Shown piece by piece: positions 15,805 through 23,498 of a stretch of DNA of 64,000 bases. Source of the stretch: Streptomyces sp. NBC_01016 (GTDB taxonomy: Bacteria; Actinomycetota; Actinomycetes; Streptomycetales; Streptomycetaceae). Position 1 is the first letter of the stretch. Each line of letters begins with the position of its first letter. The DNA is taken from assembly GCF_026341035.1 (NCBI RefSeq), contig NZ_JAPEOQ010000001.1, forward strand, positions 4,402,001 through 4,466,000, in the 5' to 3' direction. The translations under genes were made by a program, and so were the position numbers. The notes under the pieces were generated by a model. It was not told the origin of the DNA. It did no database searches and saw only the letters and a list, made by a program, of their open reading frames with translations.

Positions 15805-16643
15805 GCACCGCCACGACGCTCACCCCCACCGCACTCGCGGCGCGCGTCGACAACGCCGTCAAGGTGTACGGCTCCGGGGACACCGCCGTCCGTGCCCTCG
15901 ACGGCGTGAGCGTCGGCTTCCGGGCCGGACGGTTCACCGCGATCATGGGCCCGTCCGGCTCGGGGAAGTCGACCCTGATGCACTGCGCGGCGGGCCTCGA
16001 CACCCTCACCGAGGGGGCCGCGTACATCGGTGACACCGACCTCGGCTCGCTCGACGACCGGCGGCTCACCCTGCTGCGGCGCGACCGCGTCGGGTTCGTG
16101 TTCCAGGCGTTCAATCTCATCCCGACGCTGAACGTCGCCGAGAACATCACGCTGCCGATCGACCTGGCGGGCGAACGCCCCGACCGTGAGTGGCTCGACG
16201 CGCTCGTCGACGTCGTCGGGCTGGGTGACCGGCTGCACCACCGGCCCGCCGAACTCTCCGGCGGGCAGCAGCAACGCGTCGCCGTGGCACGGGCGTTCGC
16301 GGGCCGGCCCGACGTCGTCTTCGCCGACGAACCCACCGGCAACCTCGACTCCCGCTCCGGCGGCGAGGTGCTCCGCCTCCTCGGCGACACGGCCCGGCAA
16401 GCCTCGCGCGCCGTCGTCATGGTCACCCACGACCCGGTCGCGGCCGCCCACGCCGACGAGGTCGTCTTCCTCGCGGACGGCCGCCTCGTCGACCGGATGG
16501 AACGGCCGACCGCGGACCGGGTCCTCGACCGGATGAAGGCCTTCGACGGGCCCGCGCCGGCGGAGCTCGACGGCACCACATCATTCGGCGGCACCCCGTC
16601 ATTCGGCGGCACCACGTCAACGGCTGGAGGTGAGCCGTCATGA
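15801..16643 (+). CDS. ABC transporter ATP-binding protein, MacB/LolD-like
   Basis: 280 residues. Walker A GPSGSGKST (50-58), Q-loop Gln102, signature LSGGQQQRV (152-160), Walker B VVFADE (172-177) and switch His210 are all intact, so it should hydrolyse ATP. FNLIPTLNVAENITLP is typical of the MacB/LolD group that energises FtsX-type permeases, often for antimicrobial peptide detoxification or lipoprotein/envelope functions. The tail after residue 250 carries an SFGGT repeat encoded by three 18-bp units. Overlaps both neighbours by 4 bp. Confidence 0.95.
   Translation: MSTATTLTPTALAARVDNAVKVYGSGDTAVRALDGVSVGFRAGRFTAIMGPSGSGKSTLMHCAAGLDTLTEGAAYIGDTDLGSLDDRRLTLLRRDRVGFVFQAFNLIPTLNVAENITLPIDLAGERPDREWLDALVDVVGLGDRLHHRPAELSGGQQQRVAVARAFAGRPDVVFADEPTGNLDSRSGGEVLRLLGDTARQASRAVVMVTHDPVAAAHADEVVFLADGRLVDRMERPTADRVLDRMKAFDGPAPAELDGTTSFGGTPSFGGTTSTAGGEPS
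16572..16625 (+). repeat. Three 18-bp tandem repeats inside the ABC ATPase tail
   Basis: Units start GGCACC, then ACATCATTCGGC, CCGTCATTCGGC and ACGTCAACGGCT. They encode GT(T/P)S(F/T) repeats at the extreme C-terminus, outside the ATPase core, probably a slippage-prone flexible tail. Confidence 0.75.
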
Positions 16644-19201
16644 ACGCCTCCGTCCGCCTCAGCCTCACCTCGCTGCGCGCCCACAAGCGGCGCTTCGCCG
16701 GAACGTTCAGCGCGGTCCTGCTGGGCGTCGCGTTCCTCGCCGGCACCCTCGTCATGGGCGACACCCTGCGCGCGAGCTTCGACTCCATGTTCGCGGGCGC
16801 CAGCAGCGGCACCGACGCCGTCGTACGCTCCGGCAACGTCATCACCACCCCCGGCGAGAGCCAGGGCACCCGCCGCCCGGTGGCCGCCTCGCTCGCCGAC
16901 GACCTGGCGAAGGTGCCGGGCGTCGCCGCAGCGGCGCCGAACATCCAGGGCGCGGGCCAACTCGTCGACGCCCACGGCAAACCCATCGGCGGCCAGGGCC
17001 CGCCCACCCTCGCCGGAAACTGGATCGACGACCCCGAGCTCAACGCGTACCAGCTCGCCGACGGCCGCACTCCGCACAAGAGCGGCGAGGTCGTCATCAA
17101 CCGCGGCGCCGCGAAAACCGGCGATCTGAAGGTCGGTGACACCACGACGCTGCGCACGCCCGACCCGGTGAAGGTCACCATCGTCGGCCTGGCCACCTTC
17201 GGCGGCGAGGACGGCATGGCGCAGACCACCTTCACCGGCATGACCCGCGCCGACGCCGAGAAGCACCTCACCCCGAAGCCGGGGGAGGCGTCCACCATTC
17301 AGGTGCGCGCGGGTCCCGGTGTCGGCCAGCAGGAGCTCGTCGACAGCCTGACTGCCGGTCTGCCCAAGGGAGTTGAGGCGATCACCGGTGACGAGTCGGC
17401 GCAGGAGAACACCGACATGATCTCCGGCCAGTTCCTCAGCCTGTTCACGACCTTCCTCCTCGTGTTCTCCGGCGTCGCGCTGCTCGTCGCGACCTTCTCC
17501 ATCCACAACACCTTCGCCATCGTCGTGGCCCAACGCGCCCGCGAGAACGCCCTGTTGAGGGCGCTCGGCGCGGCCCGCCGGCAGATCGCGGCGGCGACCC
17601 TCGTGGAGGCGACCGCGGTCGCCGTGGTGGCCTCGGCCGCCGGTCTCGCGGGCGGGATCGGTATCGCGGCCGGGCTCCAGGCGCTGTTCCCCGCCATCGG
17701 ATTCCCGTTCCCCGAGGGGGACTTGGTGATCAGCCCGCTGTCCATGCTGCTGCCGCTGGCCGTCGGCATCGTGGTGTGCGTCGGCTCGGCACTGCTGCCG
17801 GCCCTGCGCGCCGGACGCACCGCGCCGCTGGCCGCCCTGCGCGACAGCTCCGTCGACGACTCCGGTGCCTCGCGGCGCCGCGCCGTCATCGGCGGTGTGC
17901 TGGGCGCGGCCGCGATCGCGGTGACCCTCGTCGGCGTCCTGGCGTCCCCGTCGATCACCCTCGCGGGCGTCGGCGCCGTGCTGGTCCTCGCGTCGTTCGT
18001 CGTGCTCGGTCCCGTCGCGTCCACGTCCGCCGTACGGGCCCTGGGCGCGCCGCTCGACCGGCTGCGCGGCGTCACCGGCGGGCTCGCGAGGCGCAACGCC
18101 CTGCGCAGCCCGAAGCGCACCGCCGCCACGGCGAGCGCCCTGATGATCGGCGTCGCGGTCGTCTCCCTGTTCACCGTCTTCGGCGCCTCGCTGAAGGCGA
18201 CCATGGACCAGACCGTGAACCGTTCCTTCGCGGGCGACGTCGCCGTCTCCACCCCGTCCTTCGGCGCCGGCGGCAGCGGCCTCAGCCCCAAACTGGCGCC
18301 CGCGATCGCCGAGCGGCCCGAGGTGGCCACGTCGGTCGGCCTCGGCAGCGGCGTCGCCGACGTCGAAGGCAAGGGGCGCGCCCTCACTGTCGCCGACCCG
18401 GCCGCGCTCGCGAAGTCGTTCGACCTCGGCACGGTCGGCGGCTCGATGGGCGACCTCGGAAAGAACGGCATCGCGATCACCCGCACCGAGGCCGACAAGC
18501 AGCACCTCGCGGTCGGCGACACGGCACGGCTCGCCTTCACCGACGGCAAGAAGGAACCCTTCACGGTCCGCGCCGTCTTCGGCCGCTCCGAGCTCGCAGG
18601 CGACTACGTGATCTCGCGCGAGGCCTGGGCCCCGCATCGTACGCAGGACGCCGACAGGCTGGTCTCCGTCACCTTCAAGGACGGCGTCTCGGCGGCCGAC
18701 GGTACGAAGGCGGTCGAGAAGGTCGCGGCGGCGTACGGCAATCCGGATGTGCAGACCCGCGACGCGTACGCGCAGTCCTCGGCGTCCGGCATCGACATGA
18801 TGCTGACGCTCGTCTACGCGCTGCTGGCCCTGGCCGTCGTCATCGCGCTGCTCGGCATCGCCAACACCCTGACCCTCGCCCTGCACGAACGGACCCGGGA
18901 GCTGGGCCTGTTGCGCGCCGTCGGCCAGACCCGCGGGCAGCTGCGGGCGATGGTCCGCTGGGAATCGGTGCTCGTCGCCGCGTTCGGCACGGCCGGCGGG
19001 CTCGTGCTCGGCGGGTTCCTCGGCTGGGTGCTGGTGAAGGCGTCCGACGGGGCGAGCGACAGCGCCTTCGCGTTCGCGCTGCCGCCGGTCCAACTGGCGG
19101 TCGTGGCACTCGTCGGGCTCGCCGCCGGCGGCCTCGCCGGCCTGCGCCCCGCCCGCAGGGCGGCACGCCTGGACGTGCTGCGGGCCATCGCCACCGAGTG
19201 A
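16640..19201 (+). CDS. ABC transporter permease, two FtsX domains
   Basis: 853 residues. An N-terminal helix (about 15-38, TFSAVLLGVAFLAGTLV) is followed by a large extracytoplasmic domain, an FtsX block near 260-390, a middle helix pair near 410-460, a second external domain and a final FtsX block near 735-853 (LLGIANTLTLALHERTRELG then LLRAVGQTRGQL). This duplicated MacB-like permease is common in actinobacteria beside a single ATPase. Substrate unknown. ATG overlaps the ATPase stop (ATGA). The gene ends 30 bp before a convergent anti-sigma-like gene with a hairpin between. Confidence 0.92.
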   Translation: MNASVRLSLTSLRAHKRRFAGTFSAVLLGVAFLAGTLVMGDTLRASFDSMFAGASSGTDAVVRSGNVITTPGESQGTRRPVAASLADDLAKVPGVAAAAPNIQGAGQLVDAHGKPIGGQGPPTLAGNWIDDPELNAYQLADGRTPHKSGEVVINRGAAKTGDLKVGDTTTLRTPDPVKVTIVGLATFGGEDGMAQTTFTGMTRADAEKHLTPKPGEASTIQVRAGPGVGQQELVDSLTAGLPKGVEAITGDESAQENTDMISGQFLSLFTTFLLVFSGVALLVATFSIHNTFAIVVAQRARENALLRALGAARRQIAAATLVEATAVAVVASAAGLAGGIGIAAGLQALFPAIGFPFPEGDLVISPLSMLLPLAVGIVVCVGSALLPALRAGRTAPLAALRDSSVDDSGASRRRAVIGGVLGAAAIAVTLVGVLASPSITLAGVGAVLVLASFVVLGPVASTSAVRALGAPLDRLRGVTGGLARRNALRSPKRTAATASALMIGVAVVSLFTVFGASLKATMDQTVNRSFAGDVAVSTPSFGAGGSGLSPKLAPAIAERPEVATSVGLGSGVADVEGKGRALTVADPAALAKSFDLGTVGGSMGDLGKNGIAITRTEADKQHLAVGDTARLAFTDGKKEPFTVRAVFGRSELAGDYVISREAWAPHRTQDADRLVSVTFKDGVSAADGTKAVEKVAAAYGNPDVQTRDAYAQSSASGIDMMLTLVYALLALAVVIALLGIANTLTLALHERTRELGLLRAVGQTRGQLRAMVRWESVLVAAFGTAGGLVLGGFLGWVLVKASDGASDSAFAFALPPVQLAVVALVGLAAGGLAGLRPARRAARLDVLRAIATE

Positions 19202-19222
19202 GCGACGTACCTTCGGTGATCA

Positions 19223-19256
19223 CCGCCCGGTCAGCCTGCGACGGCCGACCGGGCGG
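19223..19256. terminator. Hairpin between convergent permease and ATPase-fold genes
   Basis: CCGCCCGGTC pairs perfectly with GACCGGGCGG around a 14-nt loop. It begins 22 bp after the permease stop and its right part lies inside the 3' end of the minus-strand gene, so it can serve both directions. Confidence 0.6.
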
Positions 19257-19740
19257 GAGCATGTGGGGACACCTTGCGCTCGTGCGTGTCCGTGCGGCGC
19301 GCGGGATGCGTCGCGTACACCGGGTACGGCGCGATGGCCATCGAGGCGGCGGTGGCCGGCAGGGCGAACCAGACGACCTTGCCCTCGCCGTGCGGGCGCA
19401 CGCCCCAGCTCTCGCTCAACGCGGCGATCATCGCGAGACCGCGGCCGCAGGTGGCGAGGGGGTCGGCGTCCCGTACCTCGGGGAGCCTCGGGTCATGGTC
19501 GTGCACCGAGACCCTGAGCGTGCCACTGAGCAGCTCGATCTCGACGGTGCAGAGCTTGTCCGGTCCGGCGTGCCGGTGGACGTTGGTCAGAAGCTCGGTG
19601 ACGCAGAGCGCGGCCATCTCGATCAACGGATCGAGATGCCAGTAGCGCAACTGCGCCGATACGATTCTGCGGACCTGACCTATCCGCGACGGCAGGGCTT
19701 GGAGCTCCACCGTGCAATGCCTGTTCGGCTGGCTGATCAC
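19231..19740 (-). CDS. ATP-binding protein, RsbW/SpoIIAB-like anti-sigma or sensor kinase fold
   Basis: 169 residues from GTG, with GGGGAG about 9 nt upstream. The GHKL fold is clear: N box ELLTNVHRHA with Asn53, a VHDHDP segment near 79-84, and GRGLAMI (99-105). Streptomyces carry many such stand-alone HATPase_c proteins, which act as anti-sigma factors or partners of SpoIIE-type phosphatases. No sigma or anti-anti-sigma gene is adjacent. A longer N-terminal version is possible but its extra residues look unlike the fold. Confidence 0.82.
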   Translation of the reverse strand: MISQPNRHCTVELQALPSRIGQVRRIVSAQLRYWHLDPLIEMAALCVTELLTNVHRHAGPDKLCTVEIELLSGTLRVSVHDHDPRLPEVRDADPLATCGRGLAMIAALSESWGVRPHGEGKVVWFALPATAASMAIAPYPVYATHPARRTDTHERKVSPHAPARSAVAG

Positions 19741-19945
19741 GGCTACGACTCCCCGAAATTGAGTCCGGAAGAAGACGAAAACGGATCGAGCGGTGCGACC
19801 GTGCTGTGACAGGACTGCCCGCTCCGTGTCCGGCGGGCTGGTTCGCAGCGTTATCGCCGGTAAACCCTGAGTAGTGATGTGTGACCAGCGTGACCCAGGG
19901 GGCGTGGGCGTGCAACTTCGCCGGGTGTTCGCTGCGGGGCGGGTG

Positions 19946-20260
19946 CTATCCGGTGTGCGCGGTGGCGGCGCGCACGGCCTCGATGAACCGCCGGGCCGCG
20001 GGCGGTCCCGAGGCGCCGCCCTGTCCGCCGAGGTGCAGCAGATAACGCCGCCCGTCCACGTCGGCCATCGCCCGGTCCTCGGCGCCGAACCACGGCCTGC
20101 CCGCGCGGACTTCACCCAACGGGGCGCTGTCGATCTCGCTCCCGTAGCTCGTGAGCAACTCCAGCCTGCCGTCCGTGATCCGGACCTGCCCCGCCCGGGT
20201 CAGTGATCGCAGGCGTCGGCCGATGCGCACGCCCGTCGCCGTGAACTCCGGCTCCGCCAT
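19946..20260 (-). CDS. Conserved-looking hypothetical protein, 104 residues
   Basis: ATG is set by GAGGGG about 10 nt upstream. The product starts MAEPEFTATGVRIGRRLRSL and alternates short strands (RITDGRLELLTSYG, YLLHLGG) with a C-terminal helix (AARRFIEAVRAA). It looks like a small beta-rich PH-like domain: soluble, no signal, no membrane segment. I do not recognise a function. It diverges from the PLP enzyme over 322 bp. Codon use fits a real gene. Confidence 0.65.
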   Translation of the reverse strand: MAEPEFTATGVRIGRRLRSLTRAGQVRITDGRLELLTSYGSEIDSAPLGEVRAGRPWFGAEDRAMADVDGRRYLLHLGGQGGASGPPAARRFIEAVRAATAHTG

Positions 20261-20391
20261 GCCGTTTCGCCCCCTCGAGTGGGTGTCTGCGGTGCAGTCT
20301 GCACGCACCTGGCCAGGAGCACCAGTGCACATGTGGACGCGCTGTGAAGCATTGGGGGCAGCTCCGGCGTACGCCCCCTCGCACGCACGTT

Positions 20392-20415
20392 CCCGGACCC
20401 TCCGGGGGGTCCGGG
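20392..20415. terminator. Stem-loop in the 20261-20582 intergenic region
   Basis: CCCGGACCC pairs perfectly with GGGTCCGGG around a 6-nt loop. It lies between divergent genes, so it is not an obvious terminator; it could be an upstream boundary element or leader structure. The rest of this 322-bp gap holds the palindromes listed next and no credible ORF. Confidence 0.35.
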
Positions 20416-20444
20416 CGCGTGTTCCGGCACCCTCCCAGGCGTTC

Positions 20445-20474
20445 CTTTGAGACGCTCAAAGATGCATTTATGCA
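20445..20474. promoter_or_regulatory. Two adjacent palindromes before the PLP enzyme gene
   Basis: CTTTGAG-ACG-CTCAAAG (20445-20461) is followed by TGCAT-TT-ATGCA (20463-20474). Both are perfect and A/T-rich in a GC-rich setting, about 110-140 bp before the GTG. The second loosely resembles actinobacterial arginine-type boxes built on TGCAT half-sites; that resemblance is only suggestive. Confidence 0.45.
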
Positions 20475-20582
20475 GGTGAGAAGCGTGCGCAAGGTGCTTA
20501 TGATCGTGGTGCCCGGCTGCCGTCGGCGCCCGGGACCGGAGCGCGGAAACGACGGCCGGGCACGACGAGAAGGAGCCAATCG

Positions 20583-21770
20583 GTGAGCACCACGGAACAA
20601 GGTCGGCCCACAGGCGAGGGTGCGGCGTCCGGCCCCCTGCCGACGCTCGACGTCGACCACACGGACCCCGGCTACCGTGAGTGGCTCAAAGAGGCGGTAC
20701 GCAAGGTGCAGGCGGACAACAACCGCTCGGCCGACACGCACCTGCTGCTCTTCCCGCTCCCCGAGCACTGGGGCATCGACCTCTACCTCAAGGACGAGTC
20801 GACCCACCCCACGGGCAGCCTCAAGCACCGTCTGGCCCGCTCGCTCTTCCTCTACGGCCTGTGCAATGGCTGGATCCGCCCCGGCCGCCCCGTCATCGAG
20901 GCGTCGAGCGGCTCCACCGCGGTGTCGGAGGCGTACTTCGCGAAGCTGATCGGTGTCCCCTTCATCGCGGTGATGCCGCGTACGACGAGTGCCGAGAAGT
21001 GCCGCCTGATCGAATTCCACGGTGGACAGTGCCACTTCGTGGACGACTCCAGGACGATGTACGCGGAGTCCGCGGCCCTCGCAGCCCGCACCGGCGGCCA
21101 CTACATGGACCAGTTCACGTACGCGGAGCGGGCCACGGACTGGCGCGGGAACAACAACATCGCCGAGTCGATCTATCGCCAACTCGCTCTGGAGCGCTAC
21201 CCGGAGCCCGCCTGGATCGTCGCCACGGCGGGCACCGGCGGCACCTCGGCGACGCTCGCCCGCTACGTCCACTACATGCAGCACGACACCCGCATCTGCG
21301 TCGCGGACCCCGAGAACTCCTGCTTCTTCGAGGGCTGGACGACCGACAACCCCGACGCGACGAGCGACTGCGGCTCCCGCATCGAGGGCATCGGCCGCCC
21401 CCGCATGGAACCGAGCTTCGTGCCGGGCGCCATCGACCGCATGATGAAGGTCCCCGACGCGGCGAGCGTGGCGGCGGTCCGCGCCCTGGAGTCGGCCATC
21501 GGCCGCAGGGCGGGCGGTTCGACGGGTACGGGCCTGTGGAGCGCCCTCAAGATCGTCGCGGAAATGGTGTCGGAGGGCCGCACGGGCAGCGTGGTGACGC
21601 TCCTCTGCGACCCGGGCGACCGCTACCTGGACAAGTACTACTCGGACGCCTGGCTGAGCCGGCAGTCCCTGGACATCACCCCGTATGCGGAGGCGATCAC
21701 GCGCCTGCTGGAGACGGGGGAGTGGCCGGGCTCAGGCTCCGCCGGCATTTCAAGCCCCTGCGGCGATTGA
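20583..21770 (+). CDS. PLP-dependent cysteine synthase-family enzyme (Cds1-like)
   Basis: 395 residues from GTG, with AAGGAG 7 nt upstream. PTGSLKHRLA places the PLP lysine at Lys81; EASSGSTAVSEAYFA (about 106-120) is the substrate loop; ATAGTGGTSATL is the phosphate-binding Gly loop. This fold-type II branch resembles mycobacterial Cds1, an L-cysteine desulfhydrase releasing sulfide and pyruvate, rather than OASS (inference). The last seven residues and stop are supplied by a copy of the interspersed repeat, so the original C-terminus may differ. Confidence 0.88.
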   Translation: MSTTEQGRPTGEGAASGPLPTLDVDHTDPGYREWLKEAVRKVQADNNRSADTHLLLFPLPEHWGIDLYLKDESTHPTGSLKHRLARSLFLYGLCNGWIRPGRPVIEASSGSTAVSEAYFAKLIGVPFIAVMPRTTSAEKCRLIEFHGGQCHFVDDSRTMYAESAALAARTGGHYMDQFTYAERATDWRGNNNIAESIYRQLALERYPEPAWIVATAGTGGTSATLARYVHYMQHDTRICVADPENSCFFEGWTTDNPDATSDCGSRIEGIGRPRMEPSFVPGAIDRMMKVPDAASVAAVRALESAIGRRAGGSTGTGLWSALKIVAEMVSEGRTGSVVTLLCDPGDRYLDKYYSDAWLSRQSLDITPYAEAITRLLETGEWPGSGSAGISSPCGD

Positions 21771-21797
21771 GCAGTGGGGTCCGGGGCGGAGCCCCGA
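21748..21797 (-). repeat. Interspersed ~51-bp repeat, copy E (reverse orientation)
   Basis: On the plus strand it starts TTTCAAGCCCCTGCGGCGAT and ends GGGGCGGAGCCCCGA. It is the reverse complement of copies at 45034, 49602, 49653 and 49704. It contains the PLP gene stop codon and a GGGGC/GCCCC hairpin, so it may also terminate transcription. Confidence 0.85.
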
Positions 21798-21835
21798 GAG
21801 CGCAACCCCGCCGCGGCGCAACGACCAAGCCGCCC

Positions 21836-22318
21836 CTACGCAGGCGCCGCCGCAAGCCGTCGATCAAGCGCCCCCACGGCCCCCCGAAACGCCCTACCCA
21901 GCCCACCCCGCCCAGCCTTCATCCCCACCCGCACCCCTGCACCCGCATCCACGGCAAACGTCCACCGCACCCGAGACCCCCCACCGGGAACCCCTTCGAT
22001 CCGCCATTCCTCCACCATCGCCCGTATCCCCGGCACATTGGTCTCGTCAACGCGATACGCGTAGACGTCACCGGGCTCCGCGGCGACGATCGTCTCGAGG
22101 AACCGCGTCCCACCCTTGAGCCGGACCTCCCGCCGCGCCCCACCGTCCAGCGGCCGCGCAAGCGTCACCGCGGAGAACCACTGGGGCCACCCGACGACAT
22201 CCTCGGCGAGCGCCCGGTACACGGCGTCCGGGGAGGCCGACACCTCACGGGCGAACACGAGCCGCAAGGGCGCGCTGTCGACGAAGTCGAGCTCGACGGG
22301 GCGAAGTCGGCGTGCCAT
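21836..22318 (-). CDS. SRPBCC (polyketide cyclase/START-like) family protein
   Basis: 160 residues. LRLVFAREVSASPDAVYRAL, VVGWPQWFSAVTLARPLD, GTRFLETIVAAEPGDVYAYR and MVEEWRIEGVPGGGSRVRW give the helix-grip strands of the SRPBCC superfamily, which binds hydrophobic ligands. This general clade is often called polyketide cyclase/dehydrase but no biosynthetic genes adjoin it, so substrate is unknown. It is downstream of the DeoR gene with a 116-bp gap containing a hairpin and a symmetric site. Confidence 0.85.
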   Translation of the reverse strand: MARRLRPVELDFVDSAPLRLVFAREVSASPDAVYRALAEDVVGWPQWFSAVTLARPLDGGARREVRLKGGTRFLETIVAAEPGDVYAYRVDETNVPGIRAMVEEWRIEGVPGGGSRVRWTFAVDAGAGVRVGMKAGRGGLGRAFRGAVGALDRRLAAAPA

Positions 22319-22323
22319 GAAGG

Positions 22324-22342
22324 TTCAACCCCCAAGGTTGAA
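22324..22342. promoter_or_regulatory. Inverted repeat just before the SRPBCC start
   Basis: TTCAACC-CCCAA-GGTTGAA, perfect 7-bp arms, begins 6 bp upstream of the ATG. Position fits an operator or a 5'-leader structure; the arm spacing resembles MerR-type sites but no merR gene is adjacent. Confidence 0.4.
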
Positions 22343-22399
22343 GCGGCGGACGCGACCCGGGTCAACGGGCGTCGCCCGTAGCCAAGTTGATGTGCTCCA

Positions 22400-22419
22400 G
22401 GTGACCGGTCCCGGTCACC
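22400..22419 (-). terminator. Hairpin after the DeoR-family gene
   Basis: GGTGACCGG-TC-CCGGTCACC is a perfect 20-bp palindrome 15 bp beyond the DeoR stop on the minus strand, consistent with a GC-rich terminator without a U-tract. Confidence 0.55.
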
Positions 22420-22434
22420 ATAACTGGCGCACCG

Positions 22435-23262
22435 TCAGATGTCTGTACCGTCCTCGGGTTCCCCGGCCACCACGAGCCGCATGTGCTCGGCGACCTCGGC
22501 CCGCGCCTCGACCGGCAGCCCGCCGTCCGTGACCAACGTGTCCACCTGGTCGAGCGAGGCGAACGAACTCAGCCCCACCGTCCCCCACTTGGTGTGGTCC
22601 GCCACCACGACGACCCGCCGCGCGGACTGCACGAGCCGCCGATTCGTCTCCGCCTCCGCCAGGTTCGGCGTGGACAGGCCGGCCTCCGGGCTTATGCCGT
22701 GCACCCCGAGGAACAGCACGTCGAAGTGGAGCGCCGCGATCGCCTGGTCGGCGACCGGGCCCACCAGCGAGTCCGACGGCGTGCGTACCCCGCCGGTCAA
22801 CACCACTGTCGCCGCCCCCTGTCGGGACGCCGCACCGCGCTGCGACGCATGGAAGACGTCGGCCACGCGCACCGAGTTGGTCACTACCGTGAGGTCCGGT
22901 ACGTCGAGCAACTGCTGGGCCAGCGCGAACGTCGTCGTACCACCGGAGAGCGCGATCGCCGTGCCGGGTGCGGCCAGCGGCGCCGCGGCGCGCGCGATGT
23001 CCTCCTTGGCCGTCAACTCCAGGCCGGACTTGGCCTCGAAGCCGGGCTCATGGGTGCTGGCCTCGACGACCGGGACCGCGCCGCCGTGCACCTTCTCGAC
23101 GACGCCCTGCCGGGCCAGCGCGTCCAGATCGCGCCGCACCGTCATGTCGGAGACGCCGAGCTTCCTGGTCAGCTCGTTGACCCGGACGCCGCCGCGCCGA
23201 CGGACCTCGTCGATGATCAGGGCGCGGCGCTGCTCCGCGAGCAGGTTCTGATTCTCGCTCAC
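22435..23262 (-). CDS. DeoR/GlpR-family transcriptional regulator
   Basis: 275 residues from GTG with GAAGGGA upstream. The HTH (about 8-58) reads RRALIIDEVRRRGGVRVNEL, TRKLGVSDMTVRRDLDAL and VEKVHGGAV, the DeoR signature. The C-terminal sugar-phosphate-binding domain has ALSGGTTTFALA, VVTNS and HFDVLFLGVHGIS. Such proteins repress carbohydrate or nucleoside genes and respond to a phosphorylated sugar. No sugar operon is adjacent; the target may be elsewhere. Confidence 0.92.
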   Translation of the reverse strand: MSENQNLLAEQRRALIIDEVRRRGGVRVNELTRKLGVSDMTVRRDLDALARQGVVEKVHGGAVPVVEASTHEPGFEAKSGLELTAKEDIARAAAPLAAPGTAIALSGGTTTFALAQQLLDVPDLTVVTNSVRVADVFHASQRGAASRQGAATVVLTGGVRTPSDSLVGPVADQAIAALHFDVLFLGVHGISPEAGLSTPNLAEAETNRRLVQSARRVVVVADHTKWGTVGLSSFASLDQVDTLVTDGGLPVEARAEVAEHMRLVVAGEPEDGTDI

Positions 23263-23498
23263 GTCCGTCGGATCCCTTCGGCTCGTCCCGCCTGCCACCA
23301 CCGCCGTACCGGCCAGCGCTTTCTCGTCATCCTCGCACGCGCCACCGACACCGGGACCACCGCCTGCGCTGCCGACCTGCGCCGCGAGGGGGCGCCAAGG
23401 GGTGAATGGGGCGGGGCACCTCGGGGAGATTCCGTGACGAGGGGTGCCCGAAGGGGCGCCGGGCCGAGATCCTGGTCGTGTTCAGAAACGGGGGACAC

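Noticed and set aside
15710..19093. Very long minus-strand open frame opposite the ABC transporter genes
   Set aside because: It is a GC-rich antisense shadow: the plus strand encodes clear Walker and FtsX motifs with coupled starts, and the antisense translation has low-complexity Arg/Gly/Asp content.
21836..22318. Part of a polyketide gene cluster
   Set aside because: The SRPBCC fold is often labelled polyketide cyclase, but no synthase, carrier or tailoring genes are nearby.
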